Assembly: GCA_038750655.1 (NCBI GenBank)
Contig: JBCDGZ010000006.1
Span: forward strand, 1 to 64,000
Reading direction: 5' to 3'
Origin: JBCDGZ01 sp038750655
GTDB lineage: Bacteria; Bacteroidota; Bacteroidia; Chitinophagales; Saprospiraceae
Length of the DNA: 64,000 nt
In this document: one piece after another, positions 17,061-26,726 of the stretch
Layout of the letters: each line of letters begins with the position of its first letter
Numbering within the stretch: position 1 is the stretch's first letter
Notes under the pieces: generated by a model
What the model was told of the DNA's origin: nothing
Seen by the model: the letters and a program-made list of their open reading frames with translations, nothing else
Database searches by the model: none
Made by a program: the position numbers and the translations under genes

Positions 17061-17833
17061 CAAAACCGCAGGTGCTTCACCGTCAGGGAATTATTAATCA
17101 ACTGCATCAACGATTCGATGCCAATGCGGAGATGGGTTTCTACAAATTTGGCCGTCACTTCCTTATCACTCTTTTCGGTCTTTACCCCTTCGGGGATCAT
17201 CGGAATGTCGCTGACCAGGAGGAGGGCGCCGGAGGGAATGTAGTTTTTGAAGGCAGCTACAAAAATGGTAGCAGTTTCCATATCGACGGCGATGGGCCGG
17301 AGGGTGCGGAGGTAGGCTTTGATGTCCTCGCGGTGCTCCCAGACCCTTTTATTGGTCGAGTAGACCGTCCCTGTCCAGTAGTCCCGATCGTTTTCGCGGA
17401 TGGTTGTAGAGATGGCTTTTTGCAGGGCAAAGGAGGGGAGGGCGGGGACCTCTGGCGGCATGTAGTCATTCGAAGTGCCTTCGCCGCGGATGGCCGCGAT
17501 GGGCAAGATGAGGTCGCCGACTTTGTTCTTTTTGGATTTCATCCCGCCGCATTTACCCAGAAAGAGGCAGGCTTTGGGTTGGATGGCCGTCAGCAAATCG
17601 ATGATGGTGCCAGCATTGGGGCTGCCCATGCCAAAGTTGATGATGGTGATGCGACCGGCGGTTGCCGAAGGCATGGAGCGATCTTTCCCCATAATTTCTA
17701 CACCATGCCACTCGGCAAAGAGTTCGACGTACTTGGTGAAGTTGGTGAGTAGGATGTAATCTCCGAAGTCTTCGAGCGCAGTACCCGTGTAGCGAGGCAG
17801 CCAATTCTTGACTATTTCGTCTTTCGTTTTCAT
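17060..17833 (-). CDS. amn: AMP nucleosidase
   Basis: AMP nucleosidase splits AMP into adenine and ribose 5-phosphate, helping adjust adenylate levels. The 257-residue protein is the short Bacteroidota form of the nucleoside phosphorylase-like fold, with IINFGMGSPNAGTIIDLL, LFLGKCGGMKSKKNKVGDLILP and the purine-binding AVDMETATIFVAAF. It lacks the N-terminal domain of the long E. coli enzyme, as usual in this phylum. Its last codons overlap one of the intergenic GCAGGTGCT repeats. It sits 39 bases downstream of carB on the same strand. Confidence 0.9.
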   Translation of the reverse strand: MKTKDEIVKNWLPRYTGTALEDFGDYILLTNFTKYVELFAEWHGVEIMGKDRSMPSATAGRITIINFGMGSPNAGTIIDLLTAIQPKACLFLGKCGGMKSKKNKVGDLILPIAAIRGEGTSNDYMPPEVPALPSFALQKAISTTIRENDRDYWTGTVYSTNKRVWEHREDIKAYLRTLRPIAVDMETATIFVAAFKNYIPSGALLLVSDIPMIPEGVKTEKSDKEVTAKFVETHLRIGIESLMQLINNSLTVKHLRF

Positions 17834-17872
17834 AAAAAAAGTTTAACGCTGCCTCGACTTCAGACAGCGGGT

Positions 17873-20689
17873 TTAACGGGTCAGATACATGGACCGCTCA
17901 CGAACCAATTCTCTAAAGAAGGGGTCCTGCAAGTCGTCAATGAAACGAATGGCTTCGCCAGTAGATTTCATTTCTGGCCCTAAGCTCTTGTCTACATTCG
18001 GGAATTTACCGAAAGAAAACACGGGTACTTTAATAGCGTAGCCTTGGAGCTGTTTTTGAATTTCAAAATCACTCAGCTTATGTGTTCCCAGCATGACCTG
18101 GGTGGCAATCTTTAAATAGGGGACCTTATATGCTTTGGCGATAAAAGGAGTCGTACGTGAGGCCCGTGGATTGGCTTCAATAACGTACACCTTATCATCC
18201 TTAATTGCAAACTGAATGTTGATCAATCCTTTGATCTTGAGGGCAAAGGCCAGCTTACGGGTGTAAGCGATCATGGTTTTTAAAGTCTCATCAGAGAGGC
18301 TGTAGGTCGGCAAAACCGCAGAGCTATCGCCCGAGTGGATACCGGCCGGTTCGATGTGCTCCATAATGCCCATGATGTGTACATCCTCCCCATCGCAGAT
18401 GGCATCAATCTCGGCTTCACCGGCTCTTTCCAAAAACTGATCAATCAATACTCGGTTATCTGGCATATGCTTGAAGATGCTCAGCACCTGACGCTCCAGC
18501 TCATCATCGTTGATGACGATCCGCATCCGCTGTCCTCCCAGTACATAAGACGGACGGACAAGAACAGGATACGTGACCCGATTGGCAATAGCCAATGCTT
18601 CGTCGGTATCATCTGCTACACCGTATCTAGGGTAGGGAATATCGAGTTCTTTGAGCAGGTCAGAGAATCGACCGCGATCTTCTGCCAGATCCATATTCTC
18701 GTAGCTGGTCCCGAAAATTTTAACGCCATCTTTATGGAACTGTTCGGCTAATTTAAGAGCTGTTTGCCCGCCCAGCTGTACGATTACCCCTTCGGGCTGT
18801 TCCAATTCCAGTATCTCTTTGATATGTTCCCAGTAAACAGGCTCAAAGTAGAGCTTATCAGCAATATCAAAATCTGTAGAGACCGTCTCTGGATTACAAT
18901 TAATCATCACCGACTCGTATCCCGCCTCTTTGATGGCCAGGAGTCCGTGTACGCAGCAGTAGTCAAACTCGATGCCCTGGCCAATGCGATTGGGACCAGA
19001 ACCGAGAACGACCACTTTCTTCTTTTCAGAGGGAATACTTTCGTTCTCTGCATCGAAGGTAGAATAGAAGTAGGGAGTCTGTGCTTCGAATTCAGCGGCA
19101 CAGGTGTCTACCAGCTTGTAGGTGCGGCGGATACCGAGTTTTTTGCGCTGTCGGGTCACCTCGGCTTCTTTGATGCGCAGTATCCAGGCGATCTGTGCAT
19201 CGGAGTAGCCCACTTCTTTAATCTCGCGGAAGAAGTCCACCGGAATATCTTCAGCAACATTGTAGCGCATCAGTTGCTGCTCATAATCCACCAGGCGTTT
19301 GATTTCATTGATGTACCAAGGATCAATCTTGGTCAGTTTATGGATGGTTTTTCTAGGAACCCCCAAGCGTAGCGCATCTTTAAGGCGATAGATGCGGTCA
19401 TCGCTGGCCTGCTCCAGGCGTTCGAGAATATCGGCCGTGCGAATCCATTCTTTCTTATCCGCGCCCAAGCCATTGCGGTTGTTCTCCTGGGACTGGCAAG
19501 CCTTCTGTAGGGCTTCGAGGAAGTTGCGACCGATGGCCATGACCTCTCCAACAGACTTCATCTGCAAGCCAAGGCGGTGATCTGCACCGTGGAATTTCTC
19601 AAAATTCCAGCGAGGCATTTTAACGATCACATAGTCCAGCGTAGGCTCGAAGTAGGCCGAAGTGGTTTTGGTAATCTGGTTTTTCAACTCATCCAAGTAA
19701 TAGCCAATGGCCAGCTTGGCAGCAATCTTGGCGATGGGATAGCCCGTCGCCTTACTGGCCAGGGCCGAGGAGCGAGATACGCGAGGGTTGATTTCAATAA
19801 CGATCAGCTCTTCCGTAGCAGGGTTGATGGAAAACTGGATATTACAGCCTCCTGCGAAATTCCCCAGTGAGCGCATCGCCAAGATGGCCTCATTGCGCAT
19901 CTGCTGGTAGGCCGTATCGGAGAGGGTCATCGCTGGTGCGACGGTGATGCTGTCTCCGGTGTGGATTCCCATAGGATCGAGGTTTTCGACCGTACAGATG
20001 ATCACCACATTATCATTGGCATCTCGAAGTAATTCTAATTCATATTCTTTCCAGCCCAGTACTGCCTTTTCGACCAGTACTTCGTGGGTCGGGGAGAGAT
20101 CAAGACCACGGCGGAGCGCATCATCAAAGTACTCGGCGCTGTGTACAAAGCCTCCACCGGTTCCTCCCAGGGTATAGGATGGGCGGATGACCAGCGGATA
20201 GCCGATTTTCTGCGCAGCTTCCTTTCCTTCCAAAAAAGAATTGGCAATAAAGGAGGGGGCGACTTTGAGGCCCAGCTCGATGACGTGTTTGCGGAAAGCT
20301 TCGCGGTTTTCGGCCAGTTCGATAGCATCGAGATCAACGCCGATGAGTCGGACATTGTACTTATCCCAAACTCCTTGCTTTCCCGCTTCGATGGCCAGAT
20401 TGAGGGCCGTTTGTCCGCCCATTGTCGGTAGTACCGCATCGATTTGTTGTTCTTCCAAAATCTTCACCAGGCTTTCGACGGTGAGGGGAAGCAAATAGAT
20501 GTGATCAGCAGTCACCGGGTCAGTCATGATGGTTGCCGGATTAGAATTAACCAGGGTCACTTCAATGCCTTCTTCCCGAAGAGATCGAGAGGCCTGAGTG
20601 CCAGAGTAGTCGAATTCGCAGGCTTGGCCAATAATGATGGGCCCGCTTCCAATGATGAGTACGGATTTGATAGAATGATCTCTAGGCAT
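17873..20689 (-). CDS. carB: Carbamoyl-phosphate synthase large chain lacking the C-terminal regulatory domain
   Basis: CarB makes carbamoyl phosphate from ammonia (delivered by CarA), bicarbonate and two ATP for pyrimidine and arginine synthesis. The 938-residue product has both ATP-grasp halves: the first opens IIIGQACEFDYSGTQA and contains GIHTGDSITVAPA; the second (from about 548) contains GPNRIGQGIEFDYCCVH and GIHSGDSSAVLP. E. coli CarB has 1,073 residues. Here the protein ends about 20 residues after GPEMKSTGEAI, so the MGS-like allosteric domain is missing. Only 39 bases separate the stop from amn, so it is not encoded downstream. carA is not in the window. Confidence 0.95.
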   Translation of the reverse strand: MPRDHSIKSVLIIGSGPIIIGQACEFDYSGTQASRSLREEGIEVTLVNSNPATIMTDPVTADHIYLLPLTVESLVKILEEQQIDAVLPTMGGQTALNLAIEAGKQGVWDKYNVRLIGVDLDAIELAENREAFRKHVIELGLKVAPSFIANSFLEGKEAAQKIGYPLVIRPSYTLGGTGGGFVHSAEYFDDALRRGLDLSPTHEVLVEKAVLGWKEYELELLRDANDNVVIICTVENLDPMGIHTGDSITVAPAMTLSDTAYQQMRNEAILAMRSLGNFAGGCNIQFSINPATEELIVIEINPRVSRSSALASKATGYPIAKIAAKLAIGYYLDELKNQITKTTSAYFEPTLDYVIVKMPRWNFEKFHGADHRLGLQMKSVGEVMAIGRNFLEALQKACQSQENNRNGLGADKKEWIRTADILERLEQASDDRIYRLKDALRLGVPRKTIHKLTKIDPWYINEIKRLVDYEQQLMRYNVAEDIPVDFFREIKEVGYSDAQIAWILRIKEAEVTRQRKKLGIRRTYKLVDTCAAEFEAQTPYFYSTFDAENESIPSEKKKVVVLGSGPNRIGQGIEFDYCCVHGLLAIKEAGYESVMINCNPETVSTDFDIADKLYFEPVYWEHIKEILELEQPEGVIVQLGGQTALKLAEQFHKDGVKIFGTSYENMDLAEDRGRFSDLLKELDIPYPRYGVADDTDEALAIANRVTYPVLVRPSYVLGGQRMRIVINDDELERQVLSIFKHMPDNRVLIDQFLERAGEAEIDAICDGEDVHIMGIMEHIEPAGIHSGDSSAVLPTYSLSDETLKTMIAYTRKLAFALKIKGLINIQFAIKDDKVYVIEANPRASRTTPFIAKAYKVPYLKIATQVMLGTHKLSDFEIQKQLQGYAIKVPVFSFGKFPNVDKSLGPEMKSTGEAIRFIDDLQDPFFRELVRERSMYLTR

Positions 20690-20735
20690 CTTAAACTAGG
20701 TTACGTTTTGCGAGCAGATTTTAAATAAATTGGCG

Positions 20736-20743
20736 CAAAGGTA
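20736..20743 (-). promoter_or_regulatory. -7 promoter element for carB
   Basis: The minus strand reads TACCTTTG, a perfect TAnnTTTG match. It is about 47 bases before the carB ATG at 20689. No distinct -33 box at the standard spacing. Confidence 0.5.
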
Positions 20744-20817
20744 AGATAGTAATTACAGGATTTAGAGAAAAACGGCTAATTTCTTAACATCAAAGAATGG
20801 CTAATATATCCTGAAGA

Positions 20818-21522
20818 CTAATTGACCAGTTCTACAGCAACTGTATGGGTATAAAATTCGATGAGCGATTTGATTTGTTTCTGGTCTTTTTCTTCTTTTT
20901 GTGCCCTCTTCTTGACCAGGTATAGTTTGCCTTGTCCAGAAGGAACGGCGGCTAGCTTTTCTGCTGCTAAAACGATCGAATTGTTGGCAATGGGGCCTTT
21001 GAAGTCAAAGAGGTGGGCTTTATTGTCTTTGTCGACAAAGAAGGCGACGAGCTGTTCGTCGGCCTGTAAGGCATCGCCCTGCCAGCTGAGGCTTGCCCCC
21101 TTAGTCTTGCTGAACGGCACAGTGGCCGTAAAGTTGTCAACAGGACTCATTCCTAGTTCATATTCCTCGCCCTCGCCAGATTCGGGTTGGATTTTGAAAG
21201 CGAAGTTACTGTTGTAAGTGCCGCTGCGCTCCGATTTGTAGCGAATACCCCGATTTCTGAGGTCGCGCAGTTCCATGGCTCCTCCTTCGAAGAATACGCT
21301 GGAGAAAGTCATTGGCTCTGACTCTTTCAAGGATTTGCCTTTGCGGAAAGTAGCCTCTGCCCGAAGCTGCCCTTCTTCCTGAAGATAGCGAATGTAAAAA
21401 TCAGCGAATTGCGTTTCGGGAGCAGCAGTGGTCGTTTGGGTATTGGACTCAGGTGTGCTAGGCTGACAAGCAGAAAGGCCGATGGCAAAGATTAGGAACA
21501 ATTTGATACTAAGGCGACTCAT
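20818..21522 (-). CDS. Lipoprotein of unknown function
   Basis: The 234-residue product starts with a lipoprotein signal, MSRLSIKLFLIFAIGLSAC, with the modified Cys at residue 19. A Ser/Thr-rich linker follows (QPSTPESNTQTTTAAPETQ). The body is predicted to be mostly beta-strand and ends in charged residues (KKRAQKEEKDQKQIK) before a short hydrophobic tail. I recognise no family. The ATG at 21522 is preferred to the longer frame from 21621 because it begins the lipobox peptide. It is transcribed away from the dehydrogenase gene; a one-mismatch TATCTTTA box lies at about 21542-21549. Confidence 0.75.
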   Translation of the reverse strand: MSRLSIKLFLIFAIGLSACQPSTPESNTQTTTAAPETQFADFYIRYLQEEGQLRAEATFRKGKSLKESEPMTFSSVFFEGGAMELRDLRNRGIRYKSERSGTYNSNFAFKIQPESGEGEEYELGMSPVDNFTATVPFSKTKGASLSWQGDALQADEQLVAFFVDKDNKAHLFDFKGPIANNSIVLAAEKLAAVPSGQGKLYLVKKRAQKEEKDQKQIKSLIEFYTHTVAVELVN

Positions 21523-21582
21523 ATTTGCGAATTTATGCGGCCTAAAGATAAGGCAATCTGCTCGGAACCAGCCATTATTTTT

Positions 21583-21590
21583 TATCTTTG
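21583..21590 (+). promoter_or_regulatory. -7 promoter element for the hydroxyacid dehydrogenase gene
   Basis: TATCTTTG is a perfect TAnnTTTG match, only 11 bases before the ATG at 21602. The implied transcript would have a leader of about 8 bases, so it is nearly leaderless. Confidence 0.5.
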
Positions 21591-21601
21591 CTCTCCTCAC
21601 C

Positions 21602-22555
21602 ATGAAAAAAGTATTGATCACCGACGGCGTTCATCCGCTTTTAATCCAGGGCCTCAAACAAGCAGGCTACGACTGTGACTACCGGCCTGCCGTTAGTCTG
21701 GATGAAGTACGCCAGATTATTGGTGATTATAACGGCTTGATTGTCAATAGTAAAATCCTTGTTGATCCCTACTTGCTGGATAAGGCGCCAGGACTTCGTT
21801 TCGTTGGGCGTCTGGGCTCGGGGATGGAGATCATTGATCGCGCGTACGCCGCTCAGAAGGGCGTTGCAGTTCACAATTCACCAGAGGGCAACTGCAATGC
21901 CGTTGCCGAGCAAGCCCTGGGGATGTTGCTCGTGCTGGCCAATAATCTGCTGCGTGCAGATGCGGAGGTACGGCAACAAATCTGGGAGCGGGAAAAGAAC
22001 AGAGGGTTTGAGTTGGAAGGCCGTACGGTGGGAATTGTCGGGTTCGGACATACGGGCAGTTCTTTTGCCCAGAAGCTAAATGGCTTCTCTGTCAGAATAC
22101 TGGCTTATGACAAGTACAAATCCGGCTATGCCGATCAGCTCGATGGAGTAGAAGAGACGGATATGGAGCAGATTTTTGCCGAGGCAGACATCATCAGCTT
22201 TCATCTGCCACTGACGGAGGAGACCCGTCATTTGGTCGATGCTGATTTTTTGGCTGCCTGCAAGCCGGGGCTGGTGCTAATCAATACATCAAGAGGGGCT
22301 GTCGTTCGTACCCAGGATTTGCTTAAAGCACTGGAAAACGGCCATTTAAGAGGCGCCTGCCTGGATGTTTTTGAAAATGAAAAACCGCATACCTTTACTA
22401 AAATGGAGCAGCAACTGTACCAGCGACTGTATAGCTTGGACAATGTTGTGCTGTCTCCCCATATTGCTGGTTGGACCAAAGAATCGAAAGAAAAACTGGC
22501 CAGCATCCTGCTTGAACGGATTCTGAAAGAAGAAGCAGCCAGGATTGTCGTTTAA
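21602..22555 (+). CDS. D-2-hydroxyacid dehydrogenase (phosphoglycerate dehydrogenase-like)
   Basis: The 317-residue protein is an NAD-dependent D-isomer-specific 2-hydroxyacid dehydrogenase. The Rossmann motif is GIVGFGHTGSSFA; catalytic residues are the Arg in NTSRGAVV, a Glu in the following loop and the His in LSPHIAGW. The segment GRLGSGMEIID and the short length without an ACT domain fit the phosphoglycerate dehydrogenase-like branch, which would start serine synthesis; no serC or serB is adjacent, so the substrate is not certain. ATG 21602 is chosen because the fold starts there (KKVLITDGVHP) and the promoter lies just before it. Confidence 0.88.
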   Translation: MKKVLITDGVHPLLIQGLKQAGYDCDYRPAVSLDEVRQIIGDYNGLIVNSKILVDPYLLDKAPGLRFVGRLGSGMEIIDRAYAAQKGVAVHNSPEGNCNAVAEQALGMLLVLANNLLRADAEVRQQIWEREKNRGFELEGRTVGIVGFGHTGSSFAQKLNGFSVRILAYDKYKSGYADQLDGVEETDMEQIFAEADIISFHLPLTEETRHLVDADFLAACKPGLVLINTSRGAVVRTQDLLKALENGHLRGACLDVFENEKPHTFTKMEQQLYQRLYSLDNVVLSPHIAGWTKESKEKLASILLERILKEEAARIVV

Positions 22556-22996
22556 GCTTTGTTGATCATAAATTGTATCCGAAACCGCATTTTGAAACCT
22601 GACTTATAGCAAGAAGTTGGTTCAGGTAATTCTTGTAAAATTAAATACTTTGCAATCTATATTGAGGCAATCCCTCTATCATAGCAGAATCAGAACTATC
22701 TAATCACGCCGAGTTCATAAGCATACTTGCACTACCGTTGTATCGGATCACCTAAAGAGAAAACCTTACTGTTTGCCAAACGTGGCAAGGATTAGATCGA
22801 CCGGTTTTTACGGAAAACCGAATACGTACAGAATGCTCTTGTAGCCAAGAAAATGAGCCTGCCAAATCGAAATGATTTTGTGTCAATAGCCTGACAAGGC
22901 GTCCTGAATTTTTTTTGAAAAGCAGCTTAATTTTCTTAACATTGCACGATTCTCTAGAATGAACTTTTATCGTCAACATTATTAAAAATAGATTAT
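22556..22996. other. Intergenic region upstream of the TonB-dependent receptor
   Basis: This 441-base gap shows no gene I can support. It contains a 7-base-pair hairpin, CGGTTTT-TACGG-AAAACCG, at 22802-22820. There is AT-rich sequence close to the receptor start but no perfect TAnnTTTG box. The long distance suggests regulatory DNA for the receptor operon. Confidence 0.5.
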
Positions 22997-25900
22997 ATGG
23001 TACGGTATTTTTTACTCTCACTAATTTTCGTTCTAGTTAGTACCATGGCGATGGCTCAAACCTCCATCTACGGCAAAATTAAAGATGCCGATGCAGATGG
23101 TGAAGGTTTGATCGGAGCCAACGTTGCTCTCTTTGAAAACGGCGTCCTAGTCGCCGGGCAGAGTACTGACTTTGACGGAAATTACAAAATTGACATTGAC
23201 CCTGGCACCTACGACATTGAGGTATCTTATGTTGGATACCCCACGAAAAGGACTACCGGCGTACTTGTCAAGGCCGGACAGGCCACAAAACTGGATATCG
23301 AATTGGGGGCAGGAGATGAAGGAACGGGGATTACCCTTTCTGACGTTATTGTAACTGCTTACAAAGTGCCGCTTATCGAGCAGGACAATACGACATCTGG
23401 ACAAACCATCACCGGCGAGCAAATTCGCAATCTCCCAACTAAAGACGTTACTGCATTGGCTGCTCAAGCTGCCGGACTCTCGCAGGCAGATGAAGGAGAC
23501 AATATCACGGTTCGTGGATCGCGTGATAATGCTACTGACTACTACATCGACGGAATCCGAGTCCGTGGATCAGGTAGTTTGATTCCACAGTCTGAGATCG
23601 ATCAGCTTCAGGTCATCACCGGTGGTATTGAAGCCCAGTACGGAGACGTTACTGGTGGTATCATCTCTATCACCACCAAGGGGCCTTCCAGCCGCTATAC
23701 TGGTGCGCTAGAGGTAGAGACTTCTCGCTACCTTGACGCCTACGACTACGATCTGCTGAGTGGTAACTTAAGTGGACCTATCATCCGTAACAAAGATGGT
23801 GCTTCCGTCTTGGGTTTCCGTATTTCTGGTCAGTATCGCCATCGTCTGGATGATGACCCACCGGGTACGGATATTTTTAGGGTGAAGGATGAAGTATTGG
23901 CTGATTTGGAAGAAAACCCTATCCGCCGAATCGGTGCAACCAAGATTCCTGCTGCAGAATTTCTTACTGAAGATGATGTAGAGGTGCTTGATTTTCAGCC
24001 TAATGAGCAGGATGAGCGGGTAGACCTCACAGCTAAGATTGATGCTCGTCTCAGCGATGCTATCGATGTGACTTTTACGGGTTCTTACAGTATTGAAGAA
24101 GACCGTTTCACGCCAGGTGGGGGGAGCCTCACTGGTGCGAATTGGCGATTGCTCAACACTCAGAACAATCCTACGGATACAGATGTTCGCTACCGAGGTA
24201 ATTTCCGTTTCCGTCATCGCTTAAGCGGGGCTAGTGGTTTGAGTGCAGAAGGCAGTGATGCCGCTGCTGCTAAAAAGAGTTCCTTAATTCAGAATGCGCA
24301 GTATACCCTACAATTTGGTTATGAAAAGCGGGAGTTTGATAGATCTGATCCTCGCCACGGAGACAATTTCTTCAATTATGGGTACATCGGTAATTTTGAC
24401 TACCAGTGGGTTCCGGTTGCTGGCCCTACGCCGGTTGGAGGCCGCCCGATTAGTAATATTGACTACCGCCAGGAATTTCTGGGCTACACGCCGGGCACTG
24501 TAAATCCTGGTTTAGCTAACTACAATGACATCTCGGACGCAGGTGACATCAATGACTTCGTTGCATTGAATGGCCAGTTTGTGGGTAATGTGACCGAAGC
24601 CTGGAATTTCCATACCAATGTCAATCAAGTTTTCAACTCCTATAACTTACGGGAAAATGAGATTTATACCCTCAACGTAAGTAGTTCTTTTGACCTTGTC
24701 CCTGGAGGTACTGCCGAAAAAGGTCGCCACTCTATCCAATTTGGTATCCTCTACGAGCAGCGTTTTAACCGAGGTTATGACCTGGCACCAAGGGGGCTAT
24801 GGAATGTGGCTCGCCTACAGGCTAATCGTAATATCCTTGGTGTAGATACGACCAATATCATTGGTGTATTTGATCCAGGAGCCCCTTTCAATACTTTCCC
24901 CGGCTTGGATACGATTCCTCAGTACGGAACGCTGACCGACACTCCTGAGGGCCTGTTGTTTTACCAGCGTGTGAGAGAAGCTACCAATCAAGGTCTTGGA
25001 GAATATGTCAACGTCGATGGTCTGACTCCTGATCAGCTTTCCTTAGATATGTTTTCTCCTCAGGAATTGACAGATCAAAATTTGCTTAACTACTGGGGCT
25101 ACGACTATCTCGGTAATCCCTTAGGTAATGATGTTACCTTCGATGACTTTTTTAATGCTGTGGATGCAAATGGGGTGCGAACCTTCCCCGTTGCCACCGA
25201 CCAACCCATTTACACTGCTGCGTATATACAAGATAAATTTACTTTCCGAGACATCATTTTCCGTTTAGGACTACGTGTAGATCGCTTTGATGCCAATACG
25301 AAGGTATTGAGAGATCCCTTCTCTCTCTACGAGATTCAGAATGCTGCGGACTTCTACGCTGAAACCGGCGAGGCACGTCCTCCGGCTGTACAGGACGATT
25401 TCAAAGTATATGTAGAAGGAGAGGGTTCAAATACGGTAAGAGCTTTCCGTAGAGGAGAGCAGTGGTACTTCCCCGATGGTAACCCTGCCAACGATGGTAA
25501 TGTTATTTTTGGTGGACAGGTCGTTACGCCTAAACTGGCTGACCCAGAGAATTCAGATATTAAGCGTACCGGCTTTGACACTAATCTTTCTTTCGAAGAT
25601 TACGAGCCACAGATTAACTGGATGCCGCGTTTGGCGTTCTCTTTCCCTATTTCCGAGGCGGCTAACTTCTTTGCGAATTACGATATTTTGGTGCAGCGTC
25701 CAGCGTCCAACAATAGAGTATCTGCTCTGCAATATTTCTACTTCAACGAGCGTACACCTACTGACAATCCTAACCTTCGTCCTTCTCGTACTATTAACTA
25801 CGAGGTTGGTTTCCAGCAGCGATTGAGCAACTCCTCTGCTATAAAAATTTCTGCCTACTACAAGGAATTGCGGGATATGATTCAGGTCAGAACCTTCCTG

Positions 25901-26668
25901 TTCGTTCCTTCTCCTATCAACACTTACGATTCTTTTGACAACCTTGATTTTGGTACAGTTAAAGGATTTTCTTTCCAGTATGATCTGAGAAGAACTGGAA
26001 ACGTTACATTGAATGCCAATTATACCTTGCAGTTTGCTGACGGTACTGGTTCGGATGCGATTTCTCAGCGGGGTTTGACCAACAGAGGAAACATCCGTAC
26101 GCTGTTCCCGCTCAACTTTGATGAGCGCCACCGTATTGTAACTACACTTGATTATCGCTATGCTAAGGGCAAGAGCTACAATGGTCCTACGCTCTTTGGT
26201 AAAGATGTACTATCTAATTTTGGTGTCAACCTACAGATGGTAGCGGTTTCTGGTCGTCCTTACACTGCTAAATTGCAGCCGTCTAAACTAGATGGTATTG
26301 CAACTGTTGGACAGATAAATGGTGCTCGTTTGCCTTGGAACTACACGCTCAACCTTCGTGTTGACAAAACCTTCGATTTGTCTAGCAAGGGAGAAGGTGG
26401 TAAGAAGCGCTCTATGGGGCTGAATATTTACCTGCGTGTTCAGAATTTGTTGGATAGAAGAAACATCATTCGCGTTTACCCTGCTAGTGGTTCTGCAACG
26501 GATGATGGTTATTTGGAATCTCCATTCGGTATAGGGGAGATTGCTACTATCCAGAACACTGGTCGCGATGTGCAGTCTTTCCTCAATGCTTATCAGTGGA
26601 GAGTGCTTAATCCTAATTTCTATAGCCTTCCAAGAAGAATTTTCCTGGGTGCTATATTTGATTTCTAA
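22997..26668 (+). CDS. TonB-dependent outer-membrane receptor with carboxypeptidase-regulatory-like domain
   Basis: The 1,223-residue protein has a signal peptide (MVRYFLLSLIFVLVSTMAMA), an N-terminal carboxypeptidase-regulatory-like beta-sandwich (about 24-105, with STDFDGNYKIDIDPGTYDIEVSYVGY), a plug (about 120-235, with VTVRG-type NITVRGSRDNATDYYIDGIRV and EAQYGDVTGGIISITTKG), and a long beta barrel ending in an aromatic residue (FLGAIFDF). It would import a large ligand across the outer membrane using TonB energy, or serve as a surface docking partner. It differs from SusC by gene context: no SusD follows. Instead two giant secreted proteins and a PorV-like barrel do, so the ligand is unlikely to be a simple glycan. 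Confidence 0.93.
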   Translation: MVRYFLLSLIFVLVSTMAMAQTSIYGKIKDADADGEGLIGANVALFENGVLVAGQSTDFDGNYKIDIDPGTYDIEVSYVGYPTKRTTGVLVKAGQATKLDIELGAGDEGTGITLSDVIVTAYKVPLIEQDNTTSGQTITGEQIRNLPTKDVTALAAQAAGLSQADEGDNITVRGSRDNATDYYIDGIRVRGSGSLIPQSEIDQLQVITGGIEAQYGDVTGGIISITTKGPSSRYTGALEVETSRYLDAYDYDLLSGNLSGPIIRNKDGASVLGFRISGQYRHRLDDDPPGTDIFRVKDEVLADLEENPIRRIGATKIPAAEFLTEDDVEVLDFQPNEQDERVDLTAKIDARLSDAIDVTFTGSYSIEEDRFTPGGGSLTGANWRLLNTQNNPTDTDVRYRGNFRFRHRLSGASGLSAEGSDAAAAKKSSLIQNAQYTLQFGYEKREFDRSDPRHGDNFFNYGYIGNFDYQWVPVAGPTPVGGRPISNIDYRQEFLGYTPGTVNPGLANYNDISDAGDINDFVALNGQFVGNVTEAWNFHTNVNQVFNSYNLRENEIYTLNVSSSFDLVPGGTAEKGRHSIQFGILYEQRFNRGYDLAPRGLWNVARLQANRNILGVDTTNIIGVFDPGAPFNTFPGLDTIPQYGTLTDTPEGLLFYQRVREATNQGLGEYVNVDGLTPDQLSLDMFSPQELTDQNLLNYWGYDYLGNPLGNDVTFDDFFNAVDANGVRTFPVATDQPIYTAAYIQDKFTFRDIIFRLGLRVDRFDANTKVLRDPFSLYEIQNAADFYAETGEARPPAVQDDFKVYVEGEGSNTVRAFRRGEQWYFPDGNPANDGNVIFGGQVVTPKLADPENSDIKRTGFDTNLSFEDYEPQINWMPRLAFSFPISEAANFFANYDILVQRPASNNRVSALQYFYFNERTPTDNPNLRPSRTINYEVGFQQRLSNSSAIKISAYYKELRDMIQVRTFLFVPSPINTYDSFDNLDFGTVKGFSFQYDLRRTGNVTLNANYTLQFADGTGSDAISQRGLTNRGNIRTLFPLNFDERHRIVTTLDYRYAKGKSYNGPTLFGKDVLSNFGVNLQMVAVSGRPYTAKLQPSKLDGIATVGQINGARLPWNYTLNLRVDKTFDLSSKGEGGKKRSMGLNIYLRVQNLLDRRNIIRVYPASGSATDDGYLESPFGIGEIATIQNTGRDVQSFLNAYQWRVLNPNFYSLPRRIFLGAIFDF

Positions 26669-26726
26669 TCAGAGAATAGGATCATCAAGATACATTTAAT
26701 CATACTCTTTGATAAAAAAATTAATC

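Noticed and set aside
17072..17752. 226-codon plus-strand open frame opposite amn
   Set aside because: No family resemblance; amn motifs are convincing on the other strand.
17834..17872. Possible frameshift or split MGS domain at the end of carB
   Set aside because: The gap to amn is only 39 bases and amn begins cleanly, so there is no remnant of a lost domain.
22752..23021. 89-codon minus-strand open frame upstream of the TonB receptor
   Set aside because: No family, overlaps the receptor start, and the composition is that of intergenic DNA.
22997..26668. SusC of a glycan utilization locus
   Set aside because: No SusD, glycoside hydrolase or hybrid sensor follows; neighbours are giant secreted proteins and a PorV-like barrel.
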